A stretch of DNA of 64,000 nt from Kutzneria sp. CA-103260 (GTDB taxonomy: Bacteria > Actinomycetota > Actinomycetes > Mycobacteriales > Pseudonocardiaceae): assembly GCF_018263855.1 (NCBI RefSeq), contig NZ_CP073318.1, positions 8,432,001 to 8,496,000 of the forward strand. The letters are read 5' to 3'. The position numbers and the translations under genes were made by a program. The notes beneath the pieces were generated by a model. The model was not told where the DNA came from, made no database searches, and saw only the letters and a list, made by a program, of their open reading frames with translations. This document shows positions 17,110 through 25,888 of this stretch, one piece after another. The stretch's first letter is position 1. Each line of letters starts with the position of its first letter.

Positions 17110-18189
17110 TCAGGGCCGGACTCGGCGGAGCCAGGCGTCGGGGTCGGCGATCTCCGCTCGGGACGGGAGGGTCTCCGGGGAGGTCCAGACCTCGTTGAAG
17201 CCCGGCATGCCGACGGCGTCCACCACGTGCCGGGTGAAGGCCGCACCCTCGGCGTACTGGCGGATCTTCGCCTCGACGCCGAGCACAGCCCGCAGCACGC
17301 GGTCGAGCACGCCGCCACCCTTGCGGCGGGCGGTGAAGCGGGTCCGGAGGGTGGTCACGGAGGGCACGACCACCGGCCCGACGGCGTCCATCACGTGGTC
17401 GGCATGCCCTTCGAGCAGGGTGGACAGCGCGACGAGCCGATCGAGCACGGCGCGCTGCTCGGGCGACTGGATGAGCTCCATCAAGGCGGTCGGCCCGACC
17501 TCGACGGGACGCACGGTCTTCAGCCGGTCCCGGGCGGAGCGGACCATCTCGGGGATGCGGTTGAACGCCCCGACGGCGGTGTCGTCCATGACCGACACGA
17601 GCTGTCCGACCTGCCCGGAGAAGTAGTCCCGCAGCCACGGCACGGCGGTGAACTGGAGCCGGTGGGTGACCTCGTGCAGGCACACCCACATGCTGAAGTC
17701 GCTGGCGGGCACGTCCATGGCCTGCCGGGCGGCGACGATGTTGGGGGCGACGAGCAGCAGCCGGCCGCCGGCGCCGAACGGGTCGTACTGGCCGAGCACC
17801 CGGGAGCTGAGGAAGGCCAGGACCATGCCGGCCTGCACGCCGGCGGTCCCGGCGAGCACGCCGGCCAGCGGACCGGGCAGGGTGGCGGGCATCGCGCCCT
17901 CGGTGAGCAGGGCCAGGCCCTCGCTGGCGGCCCGAACCCAGCCGTGCCGGTCGACGACGGTGCCCTCGTGCAGCGGCAGGTCGTGACCGAGGCCGGTCAG
18001 CTCCCGCACGTGCAGCTCGGCCGGGCCGGTCATGTCCCGCAGCTCGCGCACCACGGCGTCGGCCTCGGCTCTGGGCACGGACGGCCCGGAGCGGATCAAC
18101 CGCTGGGCGGTCGACGCGGCGACCGACCAGTCCACCGGCGACGGAGGGCCACCGGCGGGCAGGGACCTGGCTGCGTTTCCGGCGTTCAC
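17110..18189 (-). CDS. DUF2342 zinc-dependent metalloprotease-like protein
   Basis: A 359-residue soluble protein with the zinc signature HEVTHRLQF (His172, His176) and a downstream LLEGHADHVMD that supplies the likely third ligand. Family members are annotated as zinc-dependent metalloproteases or coenzyme F420 biosynthesis-associated proteins; their substrate is not known. No signal peptide is visible, so it probably acts in the cytoplasm. It lies 39 bases before tilS and 45 bases after dacB, suggesting a dacB-DUF2342-tilS-hpt operon, which is the order in other actinobacteria. Confidence 0.88.
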   Translation of the reverse strand: MNAGNAARSLPAGGPPSPVDWSVAASTAQRLIRSGPSVPRAEADAVVRELRDMTGPAELHVRELTGLGHDLPLHEGTVVDRHGWVRAASEGLALLTEGAMPATLPGPLAGVLAGTAGVQAGMVLAFLSSRVLGQYDPFGAGGRLLLVAPNIVAARQAMDVPASDFSMWVCLHEVTHRLQFTAVPWLRDYFSGQVGQLVSVMDDTAVGAFNRIPEMVRSARDRLKTVRPVEVGPTALMELIQSPEQRAVLDRLVALSTLLEGHADHVMDAVGPVVVPSVTTLRTRFTARRKGGGVLDRVLRAVLGVEAKIRQYAEGAAFTRHVVDAVGMPGFNEVWTSPETLPSRAEIADPDAWLRRVRP

Positions 18190-18234
18190 GATCTCGACGC
18201 TACCTTGCGTGACGCCCCGATGGCAGCAGCCGAC

Positions 18235-21200
18235 TCAGCGGCATCCGCAGCCGCGCAGCGCGGCGGCGACGGCGTCGAGCGCGGCCCGGCCCTGGTCGAT
18301 CTGGGATCCGTTGGACATCAGGGCGAAGGCCAGGACCTTGCCGTCGGTGTCCTGCACGATGCCGGCCAGCGTGTTCACCCCGTCCAGGGTGCCGGTCTTG
18401 GCCCGCACGTAGCCCTTGCCGGCGCTGGAGGCCGCGTCCTTGTACCGGTCGGACAATGTGCCGCTGCCGCCGGCGACCGGCAGCCCGTTCAGCAGCGGCC
18501 GCAGCTTGGCCACCCGCGGGTCGTCACCGCCGTCCGGGCCGGCGGCCACGGTCATGATCGAGCCGAGCAGCCTGGCCGTCACACGGTCCTGAGTGGACAG
18601 TCCGCTGCCGTCCGACATGGTCACGCCGGTCAGGTCGAAGTTGTTGTTACGCAAGATGTTCAGCACGCTGCTGGCCCCGCCGGCGAAGGTCACCGGGGCG
18701 CCGGCCTGCTTGGCCACCTCGCGGCCGATGGCCTCGGCGAGCACGTTGTCGGAGATCTGCAGCAGGGTGCTGACCATGTCGGTCAGCGGCGGCGACTGCA
18801 CGCTGCCGAGCACCTTCGCGTCGGCCGGCGCGGTCTGCTTGTCGACGGTGTTGGGGTCGGCCCCGAGCCGCCGCGCGAACTCCTTGGCCGCGTCCATGTC
18901 CGGCGAGGCCGTGCGGGCCGGGTCGGACGCGGTCGGCTTGCTGCGGCCGCCGTCCAGCATGATCGGCGTGATCGGGGCGACCGAGCCGCCGGCGATGTCG
19001 CTGTTCTCCCAACCCGGTGCCATCAGGTCGCCGCTGTAGCGGCTGGTGTCCAGCAGCACCTTCGTCACGGGGCCGCCGACCGCCTTCTTCACCTGCGCCA
19101 CCAGATCGTCCAGGTGCGCCGCGCCGGGATAGACGCTCTCCTTGCCGGCCGGCAGGGAGGACAGCGTCGGATCGCCGCCGCCGACCAGGATCACCGAGCC
19201 CGGCTCGGGCCCGGCGACGACCTTGGTGGTGAAGCGGAACTGCGGGTCCAGCGACAGCAGCGCGGCCGTCATGGTGAGCAGCTTGCCGGACGACGCGGGC
19301 GTCAGCGGCGTGGTCGAGCTGTGGTCCCACAGCGATGTGCCGGTCGCCGGGTCGACGATGCTGCCGGTCAGCGTGCCCAATGCCGGGGCAGAGGCTGGGC
19401 CGGCCAGCGCGGCGGCGAGGCCGGCCGAGGTCGGCGTCGGGGGATTGCTCAGCGGCTTGATCAGCAGGTCCGGGACCGACGGGGACGGCGGCGGCGAGGT
19501 GGGGGTGACCGACGGGCCACTGAGCCCGAGAGCCTGCACCACGCCGGGCGCGCCGAACCAGATGCCCACACCGAGCGCGAGCACCAGCACGAGCGCGAGA
19601 CCCACCAGCGCCGGCTTGCGGGACCGACGCGCGGCAACCGGCTCGTTCTCCTCGGACGCCCGCGGCGGCGGTGGCAGCTGCGGGGCCGGCTGCGGCACGT
19701 CGTCGCCCAGCTCGGGACGTCCGGCGGCGGGCGGGCGCGGCAGCCGCACGCGCACCGTCGGCGAGTCGTCGCCGGCCAGCGCCTCGGCGGGGTTGGGCAG
19801 CTGGACGGTCGGCGGGTCGAGCCGGGCCCGGTCGTTGTCCACGGGCATCGCGACCGTGTCCTCGAGCGGGGAGACGGGCGGGACCGGCCCGATCTTGACG
19901 GGCACGTCGGCCAGCCTGATCCGGAGCGTGTCGGGCTCCTTCGGCCGCGCCGGGGGCGGCGGCTGCGGGGCCGGCGGCTTCGGGAACTGCGTGGTCGGCG
20001 GGGCGGGCGGCCTCGGCGGCTGCCCGGCCGGCTTGGGCGGCACGACCGGTGGCCTGACCGGCAGCGCGGTTGTCGCCTCCGCCGGGCGCACGGTCGGCTT
20101 CGGCGGTTGGGGCGGCTGGACGGGCGGCACCGCCAGCTTGGCGGTCGGCGGCTCCGCCGGCTTGGGAGGTGGCGTCGGCCTGGTCGGCTGAGTGACCGGC
20201 GCAGTCACCGGCTCCGCCGGCTTGGCGGGAGTCGACGACTCCATCGGCTTGGTCGGCTGAGGAGCGGTCGGTGTCGCCAGTTTCGCGGTCGGCGGGACCA
20301 CCGGCTTGGCGGACTCCGTAGCCACCGGCTTGGCCGGAGTCGCAGGCTCCACCGGCTTGACCGGCTCGAACAGCGACGCCGCCGGCTTCGCGGTCGGCGC
20401 AGTCACCGGCTCCGCCGGCTTGACGGGGGTCGAGGATGCCGGCGGCGTGGTCGGCGGGGCAGGCGAGGCTGCCGGCTTCCCGGTCTGAGCGACCACTGGC
20501 TTGGTCGGAGTCGAAGGCTCCGCCGGCTTGGCTGGAGTCGACGGCTCTACCGGCGTGGCCGGCTCGAAGAGCGACACTGCTGGCTTCGCGGTCGGCCGGA
20601 CCAGCGGCTCCGCCGGCTTGACCGGAGTCAAGGGCTCCGGTGGCGTGGTCGGCTTCGCGGTCTCCTTGGCTGCCGGCTCAACTGGTTTGGTGGGCTTCGG
20701 GGACTCCGGCTGAGCGGCCGGCTCCTCCGCCTTCACGACCGCCGGCTCTACTGACTTGGCGGGCTCCGCCGGCTTGTCGGACTGGGTCGCCGGCCCGTCC
20801 GTCTTCGCGGTCGGCGGCTCCGCCGGCTTGGCGGGTGGCTCCGGCTTGGCGGGCTCCGCCGGCTTGCCCGGCTGAGTCGCGGGCGCCGTCTCCTTCCCGG
20901 CCGGCGACGAGGGCTCTGCCGGCTCCGACGCTTCGGCCTTCGCGGCCGGCTCGGGCTTGGCCGGCTCCACGGGCTTCGGCTCCGCCGGCGGCGAGTCCTG
21001 GGCTTCGGACTTGACGGGCTCGGGAGCCGAAGCCGCGGGCTTCGAGGGCTGCTCGGCCGACTCCGAAGGCTGGTCAACCGGCTCCTCGGCCGCTGTCTTC
21101 GGTGCCGAGGGCTGCTCAACCGGCTTGGCCGGCTCCGGGGTGGCGGGCGTCGTGGCCTCGTCGGCCGAGGGGGCCGATGGGGCCGATGCCGCCGGCTCAG

Positions 21201-21486
21201 CCGCGGCAGCAGCCGCCTCCGAGGACTCCGCAACCGGTTCCGAGGGCTGCTCGGCCGACGTCGGCTCATCCTTCGCGACTTTCACCCCATCGGGTGACGA
21301 GGAGTCGGCGGCCGGCCACTCCGGCTCGGCGGTGTCGTCGTCGGCCGCCGGCCAGCCGAACTGATCGGTCCCACCTGCTGCGACGGCCTCCGCCGGGGCG
21401 CCGTCCGCCGGCTGGTCCGGCCAGTCGGGCGCGGATGGGCCGGATTCGGGCACAACGTCCTCCTCAACGGGGCCCGTGGCCGACAC
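18235..21486 (-). CDS. dacB: D-alanyl-D-alanine carboxypeptidase (S13) with giant disordered N-terminus
   Basis: The C-terminal about 430 residues are a PBP4-type enzyme trimming peptidoglycan stem peptides. Visible motifs are SxxK as SSGK (732-735), SDN in QISDNVLAEA, and KTG in RAKTGTLDG. A membrane helix (about 625-645) places this domain outside the cell. Ahead of it lie some 620 cytoplasmic residues. From about 110 to 510 they are KPAEP-, TPAKP- and VEP-type repeats, including two near-identical blocks around residues 298-310 and 365-375 (TAKPA then SLFEP). The start is GTG at 21486. Total length, 1083, is more than twice the usual actinobacterial DacB. It is divergent from ppa. Confidence 0.9.
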   Translation of the reverse strand: MSATGPVEEDVVPESGPSAPDWPDQPADGAPAEAVAAGGTDQFGWPAADDDTAEPEWPAADSSSPDGVKVAKDEPTSAEQPSEPVAESSEAAAAAAEPAASAPSAPSADEATTPATPEPAKPVEQPSAPKTAAEEPVDQPSESAEQPSKPAASAPEPVKSEAQDSPPAEPKPVEPAKPEPAAKAEASEPAEPSSPAGKETAPATQPGKPAEPAKPEPPAKPAEPPTAKTDGPATQSDKPAEPAKSVEPAVVKAEEPAAQPESPKPTKPVEPAAKETAKPTTPPEPLTPVKPAEPLVRPTAKPAVSLFEPATPVEPSTPAKPAEPSTPTKPVVAQTGKPAASPAPPTTPPASSTPVKPAEPVTAPTAKPAASLFEPVKPVEPATPAKPVATESAKPVVPPTAKLATPTAPQPTKPMESSTPAKPAEPVTAPVTQPTRPTPPPKPAEPPTAKLAVPPVQPPQPPKPTVRPAEATTALPVRPPVVPPKPAGQPPRPPAPPTTQFPKPPAPQPPPPARPKEPDTLRIRLADVPVKIGPVPPVSPLEDTVAMPVDNDRARLDPPTVQLPNPAEALAGDDSPTVRVRLPRPPAAGRPELGDDVPQPAPQLPPPPRASEENEPVAARRSRKPALVGLALVLVLALGVGIWFGAPGVVQALGLSGPSVTPTSPPPSPSVPDLLIKPLSNPPTPTSAGLAAALAGPASAPALGTLTGSIVDPATGTSLWDHSSTTPLTPASSGKLLTMTAALLSLDPQFRFTTKVVAGPEPGSVILVGGGDPTLSSLPAGKESVYPGAAHLDDLVAQVKKAVGGPVTKVLLDTSRYSGDLMAPGWENSDIAGGSVAPITPIMLDGGRSKPTASDPARTASPDMDAAKEFARRLGADPNTVDKQTAPADAKVLGSVQSPPLTDMVSTLLQISDNVLAEAIGREVAKQAGAPVTFAGGASSVLNILRNNNFDLTGVTMSDGSGLSTQDRVTARLLGSIMTVAAGPDGGDDPRVAKLRPLLNGLPVAGGSGTLSDRYKDAASSAGKGYVRAKTGTLDGVNTLAGIVQDTDGKVLAFALMSNGSQIDQGRAALDAVAAALRGCGCR

Positions 21487-21635
21487 GGACCAAACTCACA
21501 CAGCTCACCGGCCGCACGGATGCCGGAGACACACGACTTGTGGTCCACACTAGTGGCGTAACCGGAGTGCCAACCCCGACGTAGGGCGCCGCCGCTGGAG
21601 CGGGCCCGCGTTAAGAGGCGAAACGAGCGAGGACA

Positions 21636-22154
21636 GTGGAGTTCGACGTCACCATCGAGATCCCCAAGGGTGTTCGGAACAAGTACGAGGTCGACCACAA
21701 GACGGGCCGGATCCGGCTGGACCGGACGCTGTTCACGGCGACCCAGTACCCGGCCGACTACGGGTTCGTGGACGACACGCTCGGCGAGGACGGGGACCCG
21801 TTGGACGCCCTCGTGCTGGTCCAGGAGCCGACCTTCCCGGGCTGCCTGATCCGGGCCCGCACGATCGGCATGTTCCGGATGACCGACGAGAAGGGCGGCG
21901 ACGACAAGCTGCTCTGCGTGCCGGCCGACGACGTGCGGTCCGAGCACCTGCGTGACATCCACCACCTCAACGAGTTCCACAAGCTGGAGATCCAGCACTT
22001 CTTCGAGGTGTACAAGGACCTGGAGCCGGGCAAGAGCGTCGAGGGCGCGACCTGGGTCGGTCGCACCGAGGCCGAGGCCGAGGTGAAGCGCTCCTACCAG
22101 CGCTACCAGGACGCGATCGCGAGCGGCGAGATGGAGCCCTTCGCCAAGCACTGA
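21636..22154 (+). CDS. ppa: Inorganic pyrophosphatase
   Basis: Hydrolyses pyrophosphate to phosphate in the cytoplasm. The 172-residue family I enzyme has the metal ligands in EDGDPLDALV (about 51-60), substrate residues in KYEVDHKTGRI, PADYGFVDDT, and CVPADDVR. Length is standard. The start is GTG at 21636 (the next codons read EFDVTIEIPKG, the normal N-terminus). Divergent from dacB across 149 bases. Two hairpins follow the stop. Confidence 0.97.
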   Translation: MEFDVTIEIPKGVRNKYEVDHKTGRIRLDRTLFTATQYPADYGFVDDTLGEDGDPLDALVLVQEPTFPGCLIRARTIGMFRMTDEKGGDDKLLCVPADDVRSEHLRDIHHLNEFHKLEIQHFFEVYKDLEPGKSVEGATWVGRTEAEAEVKRSYQRYQDAIASGEMEPFAKH

Positions 22155-22162
22155 GCCCGTGC

Positions 22163-22211
22163 CATGAAGGGCCCTTTACTCGCGTTGAACGTGAGTAAAG
22201 GGCCCTTCATG
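22163..22211. terminator. 24-bp inverted repeat after ppa
   Basis: The arms (atgaagggccctttact and its complement) pair over 24 positions with one G-T pair around central G22187. It begins nine bases past the ppa stop. The apex gcgttgaacg is shared with the terminator at 15381-15427 although the rest of the stem differs. Confidence 0.88.
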
Positions 22212-22230
22212 CCATCGGGGAGAGCATGAA

Positions 22231-22262
22231 GAAGGGGCCTTCCACAGGCGGAAGGCCCCTTC
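22231..22262. terminator. 13-bp stem before the MFS stop
   Basis: gaaggggccttcc pairs perfectly with its complement across a six-base loop. It lies 14 bases beyond the stop of the minus-strand exporter gene and probably ends that transcript. Confidence 0.8.
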
Positions 22263-22275
22263 TCGTTCGGTTAGC

Positions 22276-23976
22276 TCACTCCATCACGGGCATCAGCGGG
22301 CGCTCGTCGGCGTCCTCGCCCTCGGCGGCGCGCTGCAGGCCGGACTTGGTCGACAGCGGCACCTCCCGCAGGAACCAGACCAGCACGAACGCGATCACCG
22401 TGGTGATGCCGCCGACCACGAACACCGTGTCCATCGCGGACGCGAAGCCCTCCAGCAGCGGCCGCGCCAACCGGGCGTCCAGCAGCTGGATGAACGAGGT
22501 GTTCTCCAGGTCGATGTTGCCGCCGCCGGTGGCCAGCCCCTTGAGGAAGCTCGCGTTGGCCGGGTTGGCCAGCACCTTCGGGTCCTGCGTGGCGGCGATG
22601 AACGCCGGGTCGGTCCGCGCGCTCTGGAACGCGCTGGCGATCCGGTCGCCGACCACACCGAACAGGATGGACAGCGAGATCGCCGTGCCGGCGGTGCCGC
22701 CGATGCCGCGGAAGAACGTGGCGGACGCGGTGGCCACGCCCATGTCCTGCGGCGCGGCGACGTTCTGGATGGCCAGCACCAGGGTCTGCATGCACAGGCC
22801 GAGGCCGAGGCCCATCAGCGCCATCACGAAGCCGGCGTAGACCAGGTTGGTGTCCGCGGACAGCCCGCTGAACAGGAACAGCGCGGTGGCCATGGCGGCG
22901 GTGCCGATGATCGGCAGCACCTTGTAGCGACCGGTCCGGGCGATCACCTGGCCGGAGCTCAGCGAGGACACCGTGATGCCGACCATCAGCGGCAGCGTGA
23001 GCAGGCCGGCGTTGGTCGGCGTCTCACCCTTGACGATCTGCAGGTACAGCGGCAGCGCGGCCAGGCCGCCGAACATGCCCATGCCGACGATGAAGTTGAG
23101 CACGTTGGCCAGGCTGAACACGGTGTTGCGGAACAGCCGCATCGGCAGCAGCGCCGCGTCGCCCATGCGCAGCTCGACGAAGATGAAGGAGACGATGCCG
23201 ACGGCGCCGACGGCGAACATCGCCAGCGAGCCGGCCGAGCCCCAGCCCCACTGCTGGCCCTGCTCGGCGACGATCAGCAGCGGCACCACGCCCAGGCACA
23301 GCGTCAGCGCGCCCCAGTAGTCGACCTTCTGCTCGACGCGGCGGTGCGGCAGGTTCAGCACCCGGCTGACCACGATCAGCGCGATCACGCCGATCGGGAT
23401 GTTGACCAGGAACACCCAGCGCCAGCCGTCCACGCCCAGCAGCGTGGGCAGGCCGGCGAAGAAGCCGCCGACCACCGGGCCGGCCACGCTGGACAGGCCG
23501 AACACGGCCAGGAAGTAGCCCTGGTACTTGCCCCGCTCGCGGGCCGGGATCATGTCGCCGACGATGGCGAAGGCCAGCGACATCAGGCCGCCGGCGCCGA
23601 CGCCCTGCAGGGCGCGGAACCCGGCCAGCTCGTACATCGACGTGGAGATGCCGGACAGCACGGAGCCGACCAGGAAGATGGTGATCGCGGCCAGGTACAT
23701 CGGCTTGCGGCCGTAGATGTCGGACAGCTTGCCGTACAGCGGCGTCGCGATGGTGGAAGTGATCAGGTAAGCGGTGGTGGCCCACGCCTGCAGCGTCTGG
23801 CCGTGCAGCTGGTCGGCGATGGTGCGCATGGCCGACGAGACGATCGTCTGGTCCAGCGCGGCCAACAGCATGCCCAGCATCAGACCCGAGATCACGGTCA
23901 GGATCTGTCGCTGGGTGAACCCCCCACCGCCGACACCGGCGGACCTCGGGGCCGCCGTGGAAGCGGTCTGTGACAT
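22276..23976 (-). CDS. DHA2-family (EmrB/QacA) MFS drug exporter
   Basis: A 566-residue proton-driven multidrug exporter with about 14 membrane segments. Visible signatures are LLAALDQTIVSSAM in helix 1, LYGKLSDIYGRKP between helices 2 and 3, and FRALQGVGAGGLMSL in helix 4. The long loop between the last two helices (about 445-500) is typical of DHA2 members. Start ATG 23976 shares one base with the MarR stop (TAATG), so regulator and pump are coupled. Substrate cannot be read from sequence. Confidence 0.9.
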   Translation of the reverse strand: MSQTASTAAPRSAGVGGGGFTQRQILTVISGLMLGMLLAALDQTIVSSAMRTIADQLHGQTLQAWATTAYLITSTIATPLYGKLSDIYGRKPMYLAAITIFLVGSVLSGISTSMYELAGFRALQGVGAGGLMSLAFAIVGDMIPARERGKYQGYFLAVFGLSSVAGPVVGGFFAGLPTLLGVDGWRWVFLVNIPIGVIALIVVSRVLNLPHRRVEQKVDYWGALTLCLGVVPLLIVAEQGQQWGWGSAGSLAMFAVGAVGIVSFIFVELRMGDAALLPMRLFRNTVFSLANVLNFIVGMGMFGGLAALPLYLQIVKGETPTNAGLLTLPLMVGITVSSLSSGQVIARTGRYKVLPIIGTAAMATALFLFSGLSADTNLVYAGFVMALMGLGLGLCMQTLVLAIQNVAAPQDMGVATASATFFRGIGGTAGTAISLSILFGVVGDRIASAFQSARTDPAFIAATQDPKVLANPANASFLKGLATGGGNIDLENTSFIQLLDARLARPLLEGFASAMDTVFVVGGITTVIAFVLVWFLREVPLSTKSGLQRAAEGEDADERPLMPVME

Positions 23977-24512
23977 TACTTCTCCCCTCCCACGCCCGCC
24001 TGGTCGGCGAACGCGGCGATGAACACCGGCAGATGGCGCTCGTAGTCGGTGATGAACCGCTCGAAGAGCTCGGCGAACCGGGCCCGGTCGCCATCGGGCC
24101 AGTGCGTGATCATTTGCGCGATCTGCGCGTTGCGCCGACCGCGCGCGTCCGCGAGCAGGGCCCGGCCCCGCTCGGTCGTGGCCAGGACGGTCGCCCGCCC
24201 GTCCTGCTTGTCCACCTGCCGCTCCACCAGACCCGCCTTGACCAGCTGCGCCACCTGGCGGCTGACCGTGGACGGGTCGGCGTGCAGCATCTCGGCCAGC
24301 GCCCCCGACCTGCGCGGACCCTGCTCCGCCAGCGTGACCAGCAGCATGAACGTCGGCCGGTCCATGCCGGCCTTGCTGCTGGAGGACGACACGCAGGCCA
24401 GCAACCGGTGCAGGCGCGCGATCGACATCCCGATGCCGTCGGCCACCTCCAGGTCGTCCGGCGCGATCTCGTCCAGCGGAACCACGGGGCTCCCCCCTGT
24501 TGCTTGTGTCAT
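23976..24512 (-). CDS. MarR family transcriptional regulator of the exporter
   Basis: A 178-residue winged-helix repressor. The recognition region is visible as SGALAEMLHADPSTVSRQVA with the wing KQDGRATVLATT. It probably represses its own operon with the downstream pump and releases on binding a toxic ligand. I choose ATG 24512 (MTQATGGSP). A start 13 codons further upstream is open but would cover the direct repeats at 24513-24530 that look like an operator. No Shine-Dalgarno is seen, so the message may be leaderless. Confidence 0.86.
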   Translation of the reverse strand: MTQATGGSPVVPLDEIAPDDLEVADGIGMSIARLHRLLACVSSSSSKAGMDRPTFMLLVTLAEQGPRRSGALAEMLHADPSTVSRQVAQLVKAGLVERQVDKQDGRATVLATTERGRALLADARGRRNAQIAQMITHWPDGDRARFAELFERFITDYERHLPVFIAAFADQAGVGGEK

Positions 24513-24530
24513 CCAAGTAGTTGCCAAGTA
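24513..24530. promoter_or_regulatory. Direct repeats abutting the MarR start
   Basis: ccaagta occurs twice with an 11-base period (24513 and 24524), one helical turn apart, followed by caag. They touch the proposed start codon of the MarR gene, a position suited to autorepression. The assignment as operator is inference. Confidence 0.45.
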
Positions 24531-24627
24531 CAAGCATGCATCTCGCGCCAATGTCTTAGCAACTGAAATAATCTGTGAGCTCGGTCATGGGATCCGCGTT
24601 AAGTTACTGTCGAGTAGCATCCGTCCC

Positions 24628-25083
24628 ATGAGCACTGACTACGCACTCATCGGCGAGGGCATGAAGACGGCCGTGCCGTGGGTCGGCAACAACGGCGTGG
24701 AGTTCGAGCACATCGGACCGGATAAGGTCGTCGCCACCATCGCCGACGACGCGCGTCAACACAACCACGTCGGCGGCTTGCACGCCGCCATGATTTTCGG
24801 GATCGGCGAGACCGCCTCCGGCGCGCTGCTGCTCACCGCGTTCGCCGAGCAGCTCGGCCGGGCCACCCCGCTCGTGGTCAACGCCGAGATCGCCTACCGC
24901 AAGGTGGCGCGTGGTCCGCTGCGGGCCGAGGCCGTGCTCGGCCGGGACACCGCCGAGGTGATCGCCGAGCTGGACGCGGGCGAGCGCCCCGAGTTCCCGG
25001 TGCACGTCACCATCAGCAACGCCGAGGGTGTGATCACCACCGAGCTCACCGTGCTGTGGACGTTGCGGCCCAACCGGTCGTGA
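24628..25083 (+). CDS. Hotdog-fold thioesterase-like protein (DUF4442/PaaI type)
   Basis: A 151-residue single hotdog domain. The HNHVGGLHAAMIFGIGETASG segment (residues 46-66) resembles the central helix of YiiD-C/DUF4442 proteins, which are related to acyl-CoA thioesterases. A substrate cannot be named. It starts at ATG 24628 and is divergent from the MarR gene. No clear ribosome binding site precedes it, so it may be leaderless with tagcat as a -10 element. Confidence 0.8.
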   Translation: MSTDYALIGEGMKTAVPWVGNNGVEFEHIGPDKVVATIADDARQHNHVGGLHAAMIFGIGETASGALLLTAFAEQLGRATPLVVNAEIAYRKVARGPLRAEAVLGRDTAEVIAELDAGERPEFPVHVTISNAEGVITTELTVLWTLRPNRS

Positions 25084-25152
25084 CAACTGTCATGGCCGAG
25101 CTCGATGGTTCGGCACCCGCACGGGAAGCCCGGCGTTCGTAGCGTTCTGGCC

Positions 25153-25833
25153 ATGACGACGACGCAGCCAGCCGCAGCCACCCAGACCACCGAGTCGGAC
25201 CAGCCGCAGAGCCCGCTGAGCCGGCTGCTGCCGCTGATCCTCGACATCGGCCTGCCGCTGGGCAGCTACTACCTGCTCAAGGGCTTCGGCGTGGACGTGA
25301 TCACGGCCCTGATCGTCAGCGGCCTGATCCCGGCCGCCCGCACGATCTGGACCACGCTGCGGGCCGGCAAGCCCGACCAGTTCGCGCTGGCGGTGCTGGT
25401 CGTGACCCTGGTCAGCATCCCGATCACGCTGCTGACCGGGTCGCCGACCTTCATGCTGGCCAAGGACGGCCTGGGCACCGGGGCGCTGGGCCTGTTCATC
25501 TGTGTGATGGCGCTGCGCAACCAGCCGGTGATGGCCAAGGGCTTCAAGCCGTTCATCGCCGAGACCACCGGCAAGGCGCGGGCCTGGGACGACCTCGCCG
25601 CCAACTCCCAGGAGTTCCGCGGCCTGCTCAACCGGGCCAACCTGGTGTGGGGCATCGGTTTCCTGGTCGAGGTGGCGCTGCGGCTGCTGATCGTGTTCAC
25701 GCTGCCGTTCGACACCGCGGTGTGGGCCACCAACTTCCCGCTGTTCGCGGCGATCATCGGCTGCTCGGTCGTGCAGCGGATCTGGCTGGGCCCGGCGGCC
25801 CGGATGGTCAACGCCGCCGCCGGCGAGAAGTGA
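25153..25833 (+). CDS. VC0807-family membrane protein
   Basis: A 226-residue protein with about five to six hydrophobic segments and a short polar N-terminus (MTTTQPAAATQTT). It resembles the VC0807 group of uncharacterised bacterial inner-membrane proteins (intracellular septation-like fold). Motifs visible are PLGSYYLL, SGLIPAARTIW and RNQPVMAKGFKP. Function unknown. ATG 25153 is chosen; an upstream start 16 codons earlier adds a non-conserved basic stretch. It is followed by a terminator at 25848-25879. Confidence 0.75.
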   Translation: MTTTQPAAATQTTESDQPQSPLSRLLPLILDIGLPLGSYYLLKGFGVDVITALIVSGLIPAARTIWTTLRAGKPDQFALAVLVVTLVSIPITLLTGSPTFMLAKDGLGTGALGLFICVMALRNQPVMAKGFKPFIAETTGKARAWDDLAANSQEFRGLLNRANLVWGIGFLVEVALRLLIVFTLPFDTAVWATNFPLFAAIIGCSVVQRIWLGPAARMVNAAAGEK

Positions 25834-25847
25834 CCGCACAGCAACGA

Positions 25848-25879
25848 AAACGGCCCGGCCGCCGATGGCCGGGCCGTTT
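25848..25879. terminator. 13-bp GC-rich hairpin, two-way terminator
   Basis: aaacggcccggcc pairs perfectly across a six-base loop, with A residues on one flank and T on the other. It lies between two convergent stops (25833 and 25889) and can serve both. Confidence 0.9.
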
Positions 25880-25888
25880 CGGCGTCGC

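Noticed and set aside
16609..20754. An open frame of more than 1,300 codons on the plus strand opposite tilS, the metalloprotease and dacB
   Set aside because: It is a GC-frame mirror of real minus-strand genes; composition is His/Arg/Gly-rich without any domain, and it crosses several genes.
20041..21300. A DNA-level tandem repeat array or CRISPR-like array in dacB
   Set aside because: The periodicity is that of degenerate KPAEP-type codons; repeats are irregular and in frame, with no conserved spacers.
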